From Agrypnia vestita (lineage: Eukaryota; Arthropoda; Insecta; Trichoptera; Phryganeidae): a DNA stretch of 64,000 bases. Under the pieces are notes generated by a model that did no database searches, had not been told where the DNA came from, and worked only from the letters and a program-made list of their open reading frames with translations. The position numbers were made by a program, and so were the translations under genes. Each line of letters begins with the position of its first letter. Within the stretch, counting starts at the first letter, position 1. The stretch spans positions 1 through 64,000 of the forward strand of contig JADDOH010001522.1 in assembly GCA_016648135.1 (NCBI GenBank), in the 5' to 3' direction. Below, one piece after another: positions 30,164 to 41,239 of this stretch.

Positions 30164-31800
30164 TTTAAAAATAACGGGATTCTGTAATTTCAACAAGTAT
30201 AAACAACCCCAATCTTACCGAAACCATTTTATGTAGTGAAAGTCGCGGGATTTATATTCTTCCTGAAATGTAAAATGAACCCGATCTAGGTGAAACATCC
30301 TTATTTAGTTTCAGGACAACGAGGTTTACGCGTTCCGCGAGGAATATGATATAACCCGATCCAAACGAAGGTAATTTTATATAATTTTAGGACAGCGGAA
30401 CTTACAAATTTCATAAAGTATATCGTGAAGCCAATCTAGACGGAGACACTACGTATATTTTAAACAGAGTAAGAGTTTAAATTTTACCATCAAGTCTAAT
30501 ACACCGCAAGAATGTTCTGTGCATAGTAAACAAAATAGCGATTAAAACTGTAGTGTTTCTATGTTCATATGTTTTTAGCTCAAGACGAAATTTATAAGTT
30601 TCACATTTATAATACAAGACGCGAATTCTAAACGAAACATTTTAACATAGTTTAAAAACGGGATCCTATATTTTATATAAGCTTAAAACAATTCCGAGTC
30701 GGCGAAACATCTCATATAGCTCAAAACGAAATTTATACGTTTCATATTTATAATACAAGACGCGAATTCTAAACGAAACATTTTAACATAGTTTAAAAAC
30801 GGGATCCTATATTTTATATATGCTTAAAATAATTCCGGGTCGGCGAAACATCTCAAATAGTTCATAGATATGTAATAGACGCGGGTTTTTAACGTAGTTT
30901 TGACGAAATTTATATGTTTCATATTTATTATATAAGACGCAAATTTCTAAACGAAACATTTTAAAATAGTTCTAACCGAAATCTATATGTTTCATATTTA
31001 TTAAATGAAACGCGAATTCTCGAACGAAAGCATTTTATATAACTAAATGCAACGAAATCTTATATAGTTTATAAATAAGAAGACCCGACCCCAGGCGATT
31101 TTTATATATTTTCAATATAACGAGGCCCTACATCTTTATAAGTATAATACAACCCCGGTCTATCGAAACAATGTACTAGACGTTTTTATATGTTTGAATA
31201 CATGATATACGTTTTTTATACGCGTTTTTATATTTACGTTTTTTCGTACAATACAAAGTAACCCGAACTATACGAACGCAATTTTTATATAGGATCACAA
31301 CCGCGAAGTTTACATCACTCCTTAAGTATAAAATAACCAGAACTAATTGAAACATTTTTTTTTATAATTTAAGTCCGCGAGGCTCATATCTTTCATAAAA
31401 TATAGGATAACCCAAACCAAATTAAACATATTTTTATTTTATATACTTTCCCCAACGCGAAAAATAACCCCGGCCTCATGAAACATTTTTATATGTTTTA
31501 ATAGCGCGAGATCTATGTTTTTCATACGATATAAGGTAACCCGGACTAAACGAAAACAATTTTATATACTTTATGAAATAGTGAAATTTGTACATCTGTA
31601 AAACCGTAACCAACCCTCACGAGATTATTTTATATAATTTTTTAGAATAATGAAGTTTATACATCTGTAAAATCGTAAATAAACCTAGATCCCCACGGAA
31701 TTACTTTATATAATTTTAAACGAAATAAAAATCTAGATCATTAAAGGCTAAATCTGAAACCCCGCGAGAACAGCTATATATTTTTCACATGACGTATTTT
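30164..31800. repeat. Degenerate tandem array, about 72-bp period, with a 141-bp higher-order duplication
   Basis: Roughly twenty units share an order: an ACGAAATTTATATGTTTCATA-like half, a CCCGATCTAAACGAAACATTTT-like half, then ATATAGTTT. A 141-bp double unit is repeated nearly exactly (30579-30719 and 30720-30860), showing recent unequal exchange. No coding potential. Confidence 0.75.
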
Positions 31801-31989
31801 TTAATCCTGGAATTTATTCGCTGTAATTTTAACGGACTCTTACTATTAAACATAAACAAAAAAACTATTAAAATAAACTAAATATTCTTTCAATAACTAA
31901 AATAAATCCGATCTAATCGAAACATTTCATATAACGAAATATTATATGCCTTACAAGTGTAAAAATTAAAATGAGACCTCGCGTATTTA

Positions 31990-32400
31990 GCAAAAGATAG
32001 GTATTTTTATAAGACCTATTTAAAATCGAATCTATTAGTAACAAATCGTTTATCTTTTAACAATTTCCCGCGTGCTTAGCATAAAATAGGTATCCTTATA
32101 ACACACAGCTACTTTCCGGGGATCCGCCAATACTATTCCTGTATACCTAGTAAGACGAGAAATTAACTAAATTTGAACCCTAGCGGTTTCTGAAATTCTG
32201 CGAGCATTATTCTGTGAATCTAGAAAGACGATAATATAAATAAATTTATGGAACGTAGAGACTTCCAAAATTCTGCACTTGTTATTCTGTGAACCTAGTA
32301 AGACGATAAAAATAATTAACTTTATAAAACGTAGTGATTTTATATTGTTATGTTATTATGATTATACTGCAAAAATATTTCTGTATATCTAGTAATACGC
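31990..32400. repeat. Second degenerate repeat family, about 75-90-bp period
   Basis: ATTCTGTGAA(T/C)CTAG(A/T)AAGACGATAA-like blocks recur near 32145, 32212, 32290 and 32385, with different intervening sequence from the 72-bp units. Confidence 0.6.
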
Positions 32401-33555
32401 CAAATTAACTGTCCTTGCAAAATAAAATTAAACCCTTACCCCACACCTTATCGTGAGCAATCAGTAATATCGAAGAGTATAATTACCCGTGCACTATCTT
32501 TCACTTGAAGTTAATTAAAATTTCAAACACCTAATTTTTAATTGAAACTTGTCGAAGTTGAGGATCACAACAAAACAACCGGCGGCAGTCCCGACCTAGA
32601 TTACGTCACCGAAAAACTCTCCAAAAACTGCTCTGTCTTGACATTTTAAACCTCCCCTCGCGAGAGAAGGGCCCATATCGAGCCTCTTTGGTTTCACTAA
32701 TCTATGCCATATCTGATATCAGAATTCCGCCTACTAAGGTCTATTTTGGCGGTCCACAACCCTGATTCCACTTACAGCCGTCAGTTGACTCCTCCCTCTG
32801 TCGCCGTCTCTACCTTTTGTTTTGGGCCGGACTTGGTGGCTTCGGACGGTATATATTCGCTTCGCAAGCGCGATAATTAATTTTTAATATTTAATTTCTA
32901 AGTTCAGTCCATATTGTCGTTTGATCAACCGTAACCACAATCTATCGGGTACTCCCCTAATCATAGTTGATGTTTCTTCACTATCTACCATTATCATGTC
33001 CCGTTCCCTCGTATTTTCACTCGTCCTTATCGGAAATTTAATGATTCTTGGCCGCTATATCATGGGATCAATTTCTCTATACTCACCATGTACACACTGC
33101 ATACCTAGATATAACAATCGTCCAAAGGTACTATACCTAATTTTAAATTAATTTTGGGCGTTCTTTTCTCGTGGATCACCCAATGAATCCAGTCTTGCGC
33201 CCGCGGCTTTTACCTATAATTCTAGCCTTCACCACAAGATTAATATGATTTATAAGAATTAAATAGTGACTGCCCGTAGCCTTTATCCGATCAATCGCTA
33301 CCAACTCCCTCCCAATACTAGCGTTTCATCATTCCCAAATTTTTGTAGCTCCAATACTCCGCTAGGTGGGTTTAGCTCAATTTTCCCCGCGTAGCATTTA
33401 AATCATCTTAGAATTAAAAATAAAAAAAAATAAAAAAAATCTATAGAAACAGGGGATTCATCACAATCAGGACACTTAAATACACCAGTATGTCTACGAT
33501 TTATTCGTAAATTAAACTACTCAAATGTCGAAATATACAGTGTTATTTGGAAATC
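32400..33555. other. No recognised gene
   Basis: Mostly unique. TATATATTCGCTTCGCAAGC near 32850 forms a TATA-like plus hairpin motif, and C-rich patches occur, but no exon or RNA gene can be supported. Confidence 0.35.
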
Positions 33556-33559
33556 ATTA

Positions 33560-33690
33560 ATAACCTCGCAGGACTATATTCCTGCCTTGATTATGAGTCG
33601 AAAATGTTCAAGCTATTATGACTATCTCTATAAGCTATCAATAGTTAAGGAGATATGCGACATCAAAGTTTTCCAAATAACCATGTATAT
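33560..33690 (+). repeat. Arm of the 'GCGACATYAAAG' MITE family
   Basis: TATTCCTGCCTTGATTATGA, GTCGAAAATGTTCAA and GCGACATCAAAGTTTT match the left arm at 22422. Confidence 0.5.
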
Positions 33691-33760
33691 GGAAAATTTT
33701 CAAACTTTAAAGTGTAATAACTTTTTAAATACTTACGACCGCCTATTTTTAAAGGAAATC

Positions 33761-33782
33761 GAGTGAGGCCATAAAGTAAAGT
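33761..33782. repeat. Right copy of the 22-bp inverted repeat
   Basis: Inverse of 27039-27060 with one mismatch. Confidence 0.75.
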
Positions 33783-33924
33783 TTAGCCGATATTGATGTC
33801 TAATGTAATGCACAATAGCATACTTTAAAATAATTACTTCAGTACGTGGTCATCCACACCACATCTACTGTACTTTGCCTATGGCTTTGGAACACATCTT
33901 GAGATCGGGTCATAATCCCATCTC

Positions 33925-34115
33925 TTTTTTTTTTTTTTTTTAAATAGAGATGTGAACACCGAATACGTGTCCCATCAATATTCTTACTATTTTCAAACTA
34001 AGCTAAATGCTTGTGCTATGAAAATAGGACTAACTTGCTAGTCTAGAATGAAGTTCGAACCTGCGACCTTTGGATCACGAGGCGAGTGTCCTAACCACAA
34101 GATCAACAAGCTACT
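33925..34115 (-). mobile_element. tRNA-derived SINE
   Basis: On the minus strand the head (34110-34050) reads GTGGTTAGGACACTCGCCTC with the B box GCAGGTTCGAAC, as in a tRNA. A core (34029-33985) matching 18512-18557 follows, then a poly(A) end (plus-strand T run 33925-33941). Confidence 0.6.
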
Positions 34116-34239
34116 GTACTCTACCTGGTACCTGATCAAGGAATAATCACGAAAAACTGGATAAAAAAATCCATCTAAAATTCTTGAGAGTGCATTCACC
34201 AGAATTCTTGTCCTCTGATACGGACGCACGAGGAAGGCA

Positions 34240-34700
34240 AGACGCTCTAACTTGCATCCGAGACATATGCAATCAAAGTTGAAACAAGAACAGAAAAACC
34301 GTGTCTGTGGGTTGTATTTGGAAATTATATGTTACGTTTCTGCAATCTTGGAGGAGAATTCTACCCTGAGAGGGGAGAACAACGTGCTAAGGGAAGAACT
34401 TGCGGAACGCAAATCTGAAATAAAATATAAAGAAAATGAGACTCTCATTTTACATTAACATACTTTAACATAATTTACATTAACATAACATAACATTACA
34501 TACATTAACAAAACTGGTTGAAGCTGTGGATAATATTAGAACGAGAATAGAATAATAAAGAGAAGAATAGAACCAACACAGCCAACTGGGATCCAAGTAC
34601 AGAGCTATGCGGCGTCTGCTAGCTCTTATATTGTAATTAATGGCATTCGCGCCCAGTGGGACCGCCAAAACCAGCAATTATTGCATATCCGAAAAACATA
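34240..34700 (+). pseudogene. R1-like LINE, ORF1 N-terminal coiled coil
   Basis: The frame at 34252-34458 contains a Glu/Lys/Leu heptad stretch (L-R-G-E-N-N-V-L-R-E-E-L-A-E), a coiled coil common at the start of R1/TRAS-type ORF1. It is followed by low-complexity ACATT repeats. Assigned to the element below only by orientation and proximity. Confidence 0.35.
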
Positions 34701-34929
34701 GAAGGATCATCCTTGGAAACTACAAAAAACCTGGTAATGTCGACGACTAACCCAAAGACAGACGGAAACTACAAAAAACCTGGTAATGTCGATGATAAAC
34801 CCAAAGAAAGACGGTTTCCAAGTAGTCAAACTAAGGCGAGTAAGAAACTCAGGAGTCCTTGTAGAGACTGTCACGCGTGAATGAATTGAGGCAGTTAAAC
34901 TTACTGAGACCAGGCTAGAAGCCAAGGGG

Positions 34930-35475
34930 CTTAGATTAGTTTAGCCGAAAGGTATGTTGCCAAAAGTGGTAATACACGATATACCAAGGGACCGCGAATA
35001 AAAATCTCTTCTGGAGGATATCTTCGACTCCAATCTGGATGGTAAAGTAAACATGACTAAATCAGAGTTCATTAATATCACGAAAAGGGTCTCAATGTTT
35101 GGAAGTCGCGATGGTCAATTAGTCAACTGCGTATGTATGGTGCAGCCGGAGGTAAGGAGAACACTATTTAATAATGGTATGTGTTTCATCAGATGGCTGG
35201 CCTGCAGGGTTAGGGATTTCGTGGAGGCCACCAGATGTTTTAGGTATCATCTGTACGGCCACATCTTAATAGCATGCTTGCAGAAGGTGAGTACGTGTAA
35301 GCACTGCGCTTTGGAAGGACATGAAGAAGACTCGAACCTCACCAAATCTGGACCACCGAAGTGTGTAACGTGCATCAGATACCGCAGGCCTGCCGACCAC
35401 CCAATCGGTGATCGGGAATGCCCTGCACAGAAAGCTGCATGTGACGCAGTGGCAAAAATTACATATTATGGTTAG
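34930..35475 (+). pseudogene. R1-like LINE, ORF1 (gag-like) with decayed zinc knuckles
   Basis: The frame starts P-K-V-V-I-H-D-I-P-R-D, continues N-I-T-K-R-V-S-M-F and V-R-D-F-V-E-A-T-R-C-F, then three CCHC-type knuckles. In the first the second Cys is Tyr (C-F-R-Y-H-L-Y-G-H). In the second the last Cys is missing (C-K-H-C-A-L-E-G-H). The third keeps C-V-T-C. This arrangement of a central RNA-binding part and knuckles at the C-terminus is that of R1/TRAS-group ORF1. One stop occurs near 35000. Not functional. Confidence 0.65.
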
Positions 35476-36480
35476 TTCGGAGATTACTGTCGGTCAGATA
35501 AATCTAGGTAGATCTCGTGTAGCTTCCCTAGAGTTACATCACGGTGCAATGGAAATTGAGATAGCCTTAACTTTCACGCAGGAACAGAACACTTTACGTG
35601 GGAGGTCCCCCCGGATTGAGGCGCCGCATGCGATGCTCGAAAGAGGGACTACTCCAGTGGCGGGAATACTGGTTGACCTTGGTCGACTGAGCCCCTCTAT
35701 CTGGAGCACCTCTCCGACGCTGTGCCTCTGTGGTTTTGGGTGACACCGAGATCTTTTTCATTTCGGTGTATTTCCGCTATAGTGAATCAATACGATCTCA
35801 TTTGATGGATCTATGCCGTGTTTTGGACACACTAAGGGGACGGCATATCATCATTAGTGGTGACGTAAATTCTCGCTCTCCACTATAGTTCGACTACGGG
35901 AATCACACGGCACATTATCCTTAATGAGCCTGGCAATCCTGTTACGTGCTCGGCTTGGTCCGGAGGGGAGAGTTGCATTGACGTCACCCTTTGTACCGGA
36001 AATGTGCTGAACTCCATTCGGGACTGGAGAGTGTGGGAGGGGGTCATCAACAATGACCACCGTCTCACAACCTTCAGTCTCGGCAGGGGCCCCATTCCGG
36101 TGCCAAGGGCGATGTGGAATTTTCGGACCAGAAACGCGGATTGGGAAAATTTTAACCAACATTTGGATCGCGAACTTGAGGACCTGTATGAAACAGGGAT
36201 GAGAGGCCCCATCCGGATCGGAGATTGGTTCAAACAAGCTGTGGTCAAAGCTGCAGATCTATCCCTGGGGCGTTCCAAATCAGGGAAGACTGCAAGGACG
36301 TCTTGGTGGACGCCTGAGCTCACTGCACTTCGCGATGTTTATCGGCGTGCATATCGGAAGTGTGGTAAGCCTCACTCTCACAGATGCACTTCGCGCGTAT
36401 TCCAGGGCTATCCTCGACGCTTAAAGTACTTAATGGAGGGGATGGATCACTAACATAGGGAACGCAGACCCCTGGAAGGT
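35470..36480 (+). pseudogene. R1-like LINE, endonuclease domain and linker
   Basis: Several frames in series. Q-I-N-L-G-R-S-R-V-A-S (about 35496) marks the start of the AP-type endonuclease. S-G-D-V-N-S-R-S-P-L (about 35858) carries the catalytic Asp and Asn. I-D-V-T-L (about 35976) and N-N-D-H-R-L (about 36050) give the last catalytic His region. A linker follows with W-N-F-R-T-R-N-A-D-W and W-W-T-P-E-L-T-A-L (36004-36453). Frameshifts separate these blocks. Confidence 0.7.
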
Positions 36481-36497
36481 GACAGGACTCATTAGGG

Positions 36498-36965
36498 GTG
36501 GAGGACGGAGTACGGCAGAGTCTTCTCTCTGGTATCATAATCGGAGGTGAGGTAACTTCCGATCTGGCCTCCACACTTCATAGTATTGTCAACAAATTAA
36601 TACCGTTGGAGATCCCTAGGCTTAGCAGGCTTGCGTGTTTGCCCACAAGCTCTATGTTAATGCGTAGCAGCAATCCGCCGCCGGTAACGGCGGCAGAGTT
36701 GGGCAAAATCTTTCGCTTCCTTGGTCCAACAAAGGCCCCGGGGATGGATAGACTGACTGGGAACCATTGCCAAAAATATATGGAGATATGCACAAGATGC
36801 AGTTCTATATGTATTGAATACATGCCTATTGAATGGCAATTGAGTGGAACAAGGGGATGCTCGGTATCGTACCGAAAGGCAATGATAAACCCAGATCGTA
36901 CCCAGGTGCGTATCGGCCGATCACACTCCTTCCGGTTTTCGGGAAGGTGTTTGAAACGCTGATAC
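36498..36965 (+). pseudogene. R1-like LINE, reverse transcriptase N-terminus, truncated
   Basis: The frame contains V-T-A-A-E-L-G-K-I and G-P-T-K-A-P-G-M-D-R-L (normally K-x-A-P-G-x-D), the first conserved block of the reverse transcriptase. The protein then decays. The palm with YADD is absent: sequence jumps at about 36970 to the C-terminal zinc finger, indicating an internal deletion of about 1.5 kb. Confidence 0.65.
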
Positions 36966-36969
36966 GAAA

Positions 36970-37260
36970 CAGGCTAGAGCCTGCCTGTGTCGATTCGAGA
37001 TAGCGGTACAGGTGGTCCTCCAATGTTGGACCACTTTGCAATGCAGATGGTTTCGGGTCACGGTGAGTTCAGAAGCAAGCTGTGTACCTGCAATCGCGTG
37101 AGGCAGACACCTGAGCACCTACTTAAAGAATGCCCTATTGTTAATGATTGTCGAGAGGACTTGAGAAGGGGTATAGGTAGATTTTCCTTCGTAAACTCGG
37201 ATCTTGTAAGAAACGTGAATGTCTTACTTCAGATCCTTTATTCGGGTGTGGATCTCTCGT
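36970..37260 (+). pseudogene. R1-like LINE, C-terminal zinc finger
   Basis: C-T-C-N-R-V-R-Q-T-P-E-H-L-L-K-E-C-P is the CCHC finger that ends R1/TRAS/SART-group proteins. It follows directly after the reverse transcriptase deletion, in one frame to about 37190. The frame then runs into AT-rich, hydrophobic nonsense. Confidence 0.7.
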
Positions 37261-38139
37261 TGGGAAATATTCAGGGGGCCTCCCTCTGGAGTGTAACCGC
37301 TATGTACTGGTTTTTCTTGCTCACTCTCCGTCATTTATATATGTTTTACTGGTCAATATTTTTTGCTCTCATTTTGTTTCCGTTCTCTCTCTTGGTACTT
37401 TCTAGTAATCTTATTTATTTCTTTGCTATTCAATTTATTTGCTTTCATTTAGAATTCTACTTTTTACATTTTTTTTTCTTTTACCATTATTTTGTTTACC
37501 GCTACTCTTGATTTCTATTGTTTTTCACATTATTTTCATATTGGATGCATACTGTTAATAATGTTTTTACCAGCCACTTCTTTTTACCAGCTGTTTTTCT
37601 GATTTTTTTAAATGCTTTTAATTGTAATATTAAAATTAATATTAATTTAATGCAAGTGGCTTTCATAAAATGAACGGACCCTAGTAGCGACATCTATCAA
37701 AGTAATATAGCCCAATGTTGATGTCAGTGAATCAATGTTTGATTGCTGAAAGGGCATGCCGAGAGTGGTTTGTTCGCTTCAGATATCAGCTAAGACACAA
37801 GTCAGATAGGGTCGATCTTTGAACTTCTTCTGGCGACTGTGGAAGAGGACGTAAGTGCACCACAATGACACTGGACACTCTTCGTCCGCGAATCGACCAT
37901 CTTTCAAGTAAATGGGAAGCAGTAATTGTCGTTTATGGTGCCTTCGCCCCGAATGACAATTGAACATAATATGTTTCGAGTCTGTTTTCGTTTTTGGATA
38001 TGTTACAATATGATTTACGTTATATTATTTTAAAAAACGGTGGATAATGCTGCTGGCAAAAGAAACAACCGAAAAATTAGAAATCAGACAATAAAATTAA
38101 GGTGACTGTTTTTAATTTTTTGAAATAAAAACTAAGGAA
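37260..38139. other. No recognised gene
   Basis: T-rich then mixed sequence. CTAGTAGCGACATCTATCAA near 37681 resembles ends of short insect DNA repeats, but no partner is seen. Confidence 0.35.
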
Positions 38140-39210
38140 AACGTAAAAGTTAACAAATGAAAATTATGTAGAAAATAGGCTTTCGATGAAAAAAAAAACA
38201 TTTAATACCTATTTTATTTTTCAAAATTGTACGTGCTGCTAAAAAAACCCTAAAATAACCCTATTTACGTGATCCGGGATATTCAGCCTTTACCGCGAGT
38301 TTGGAGTCTTCTTCAGGATGATACCACCCACAGTATGTTCTCGCGGACATTGACCATTCTATCAATATCTTTACATTTTTTTAAATCATTTTCTTATAAT
38401 CAATTGTACCTTTTGTAGCGATGTTTTTATGGCATATTGTAAAGAATATTAACAATTAAAACGGCTAACGTAATATCAAAAGTAGCTGATTGTTAAACGA
38501 GTACAACTACTAAAAAGGGTCGTTAGTTAAACGTTGAAAATATTTACATTCAGTAAATAGTTTGCCCTTTTTAAATTACTTCATTACTAACGTAATATGT
38601 ACTCGAGTACATATTACGAACACGAAACACGAAAGATGCACCCCCGTTGAAACGACAAAATTCATATTTTATTGACGTTTTTGGAAAGGAAAAAGGAAAT
38701 TTCGCTCGCGAATTTCAATTAATGTAGAGTTGAATATTCTAAATATTTCGGTGTAAATCTTGGAGAAATGAAAATATTTTTCCCAGTAAATTGCGCGAAA
38801 TATTTGTATGGGAATTTATGGAGATGAAATGAGACTTCAACTTTTCAGTGTAAATAGCGGAAAACCGTAAAAATTAGGAACGAAAAACTGAAGTTTAACC
38901 GTATTAATTACGCTTACTTAATACAAAGATCGCGACATTACTATTAATAAAGTATCCGATATTGACATATTTGTTCTTCTCACTTGTGAAAAAATTCAAG
39001 TTTTTTTTTCAATTTTGTCGAATTTCAAAATAATTTAGAATTATACGTATTGATTTGTGGCGTAAGGGGCTAAAAATTATTTCGAATTATTAATTATCGG
39101 TGTTTTCGAATTATCGGGGTTCGAATCAACAGGGTTTTCTGTAATTGTTTTTATTTTCATCGAAAGCCAATTTTTCTATAAATTTTTCATTTGTTAACAA
39201 CTTTTACGTG
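38140..39210 (-). mobile_element. Inverted copy of the long-TIR DNA transposon
   Basis: Reverse complement of the sequence at 1080-1378 plus 2598-3420, uninterrupted where copy 1 has LINE sequence. The left 345 bp (38140-38480) form an inverted repeat with 39235-39580. Coding capacity absent. Confidence 0.65.
38591..38618. repeat. Perfect 28-bp palindrome centred on CTCGAG
   Basis: CGTAATATGTAC followed by TCGA and GTACATATTACG is fully self-complementary. The homologous place in the other copy (around 2860-2880) is only half palindromic. Confidence 0.85.
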
Positions 39211-39870
39211 TTACGCGCGTATTATTTATTTATACTTTTGATATATAATTAGCCGTTTTAATTGTTAATATTCTTTACAATATGCCCTAAAAACATCGCG
39301 ACAAAAGGTACAATTGATTATAAGAAAATGATTGAAAAAAATGTAAAGATATTGATAGAATGGTCAATGTCCGCGAAAACTTGCTGTGGGTGGTATCATC
39401 CTGAAGAAGACTCTAAACTCGCGGTCGGGCTGAATATCCCGGATTACGTAAATAGGGTTATTTTACGTTTTTTTAGCAGCATTTACATTTTTGAAAAATA
39501 AAGTAGGTAATAAATATTTTTATTTTCATCGAAGTTAATTTTCTACGTAATTTTCATTTGTTAACTTTTACGTTTTCCTTAGTTTCACCCAGTTTTTTGC
39601 TATTCCCTGGAGAAGTGCAAGACAGAGATTTTACTGTATTGCATTTTTGAAATGATTTCTTGAAAAATGCAAAAATACAGATTTATTTCACAAAATTAAC
39701 GAATTTTTCACGAGTTTTACGATTTTTTTAAAATTTCGCAATTGCATTGCGATTTTTTTTACCTCCAATTTCGAATTAACGAGGTTCCGCATAATTCGAA
39801 ATGCTTTTTTTGGGTCCCTTGAATTTTGAGTAAACGAGGTTCTACTGTGGTAGTAATAAAATTATATAGC
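39211..39870 (+). mobile_element. Direct copy of the right half of the long-TIR DNA transposon
   Basis: Collinear with 3050-3677 in copy 1 and ends with the same CGAGGTTCTACTG terminus. It continues into the L2 tail (39893-39940) and MITE arm (39940-40235) in the same order as copy 1, so this part belongs to the segmental duplication. Confidence 0.65.
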
Positions 39871-39939
39871 AGTTTGCAATATAATTTTTTTTTTGTGTAA
39901 AGCGCCTTTGGGGTGAGTACTCAGTAATAATTATTAAAA

Positions 39940-40235
39940 GGTGGATATCTGCCTACAATAGGACAGGAAAATGTTGTAATGTTAATAGTAATGGAGGTAA
40001 GCGACATTAAAGTAGGCATTTATGTCAACATTTCAGAATTATCTTCTTAACCGTTGAACTATAATGAGAGTAACTAATAACTTATATTGAATATTTTAAA
40101 AAAGTTCACTCTAGTACAAGTCACAGATAGTTTAAACCTTACAGAAAAATTCTGTTTCAAATTTCTGCAAGATTAATTATTTATTATTTTAATTATTTCA
40201 TTTGATTTGGACAACAACAACAATGTCGTCTGATT
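39940..40235. repeat. MITE-like repeat, uninterrupted homologue of 3765-4240
   Basis: Shows the site of the copy-1 solo LTR without insertion (GTAACTAATAACTTATATTG at 40070-40090). Confidence 0.6.
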
Positions 40236-40261
40236 TCATAATATACATTTTTTAGTAACAG

Positions 40262-40405
40262 ATGCTGTGCCCCAGATTGGAGACGAAATGTGTTTGATGT
40301 GTGAGGCATCCGAAGCCGCCTATCCCCTGCCCTGCGGCCACTCTCCGGCTTGCGAGGACTGTTCCGCTGACTTGGTGGCGTGCCTCATCTGTGACACAAG
40401 CTTTG
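40262..40405 (+). CDS. Duplicated RING exon A'
   Basis: 144 nt with the same acceptor (TAGTAACAG) and donor (G|GTAAAT), same phase 1-1. It differs from exon A at one base (C to G at the sixth codon, Arg to Gly, before the RING). All eight zinc ligands are kept. It lies 27 kb after the terminal exon of the first copy, on the same strand. Whether it is transcribed, joined to B' and to later exons beyond 64 kb, or is an orphan exon, cannot be seen here. Confidence 0.75.
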
Positions 40406-41239
40406 GTAAATAAATCTCTGCTGCGTAGCTTGAACAAATACGCTTCCCTTTTGATATCGCATTTCAAAGATCGTAGACCATTCTGCAGCGATTTCTGTGA
40501 CGGAAATCCTATTAAGTTGATGGATTTTCTAAGGAATACTTACTAGGCCGACTTTTCGTTTGCCTCTTAAAAGTTACGGTACATCCGCGCTTTTGAGTGG
40601 CTGATATAAAAATTCATTAACTGTGAAACTAACAACAAAATACACTCTAATCCGGAAAAAATTCAGGAGTGCTCATTACAGAAGAGTTGCGGAAGTTTTG
40701 CGGCTACTGGAGCATCCTGTGTACAGTCCGAACCTGGTGCCATAGAGATTTCATCTTTTTCTATAGTTTAAGTTCTTTTTGGGAAATCGAAAGCGTGTAC
40801 TGAACATTCACGGCGACCAAGAAACTGTCAACGGCTGGTCCAAGAAATTAATCACTAAGCTATAAAAAATTATATGCGGCATTTCAAACTATGATTGTAT
40901 ATATTTTATGCTTTCCATAGTGTGATAGAAAGTCACATTGAAGTTAATAGTATAAGTAGAGTTTTAATGACTACTTTTTTGTAACTTATTTTTGAATTGC
41001 AATGAAAACATCATGAAGTCATCACCAATCAAAAGCTAAAATGGCCGTCATCCGAGTGTTGACGTCAAGCCATTTTTGAAAACGTTGATATGAAAATTGC
41101 AAATATGCTCTGGGCGCTGTCATTGACAAAATATTGTAATGATAATCAAAATTTTGTTATTACAAAAGTAAAATTGAATCGGCTAATCATAATGTAAAAT
41201 ATATATGGAAAACCGTAAATGAAATAAGTAATAAAGCAA

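Noticed and set aside
29548..32400. Mitochondrial insertion (NUMT), because of AT-rich, regular-looking sequence
   Set aside because: No mitochondrial protein or rRNA motifs, and the sequence is internally repetitive.
37190..37511. Hydrophobic C-terminal extension of the R1-like protein as a membrane protein
   Set aside because: It begins after the zinc finger where T-rich DNA reads as Phe/Leu in one frame; low-complexity translation.
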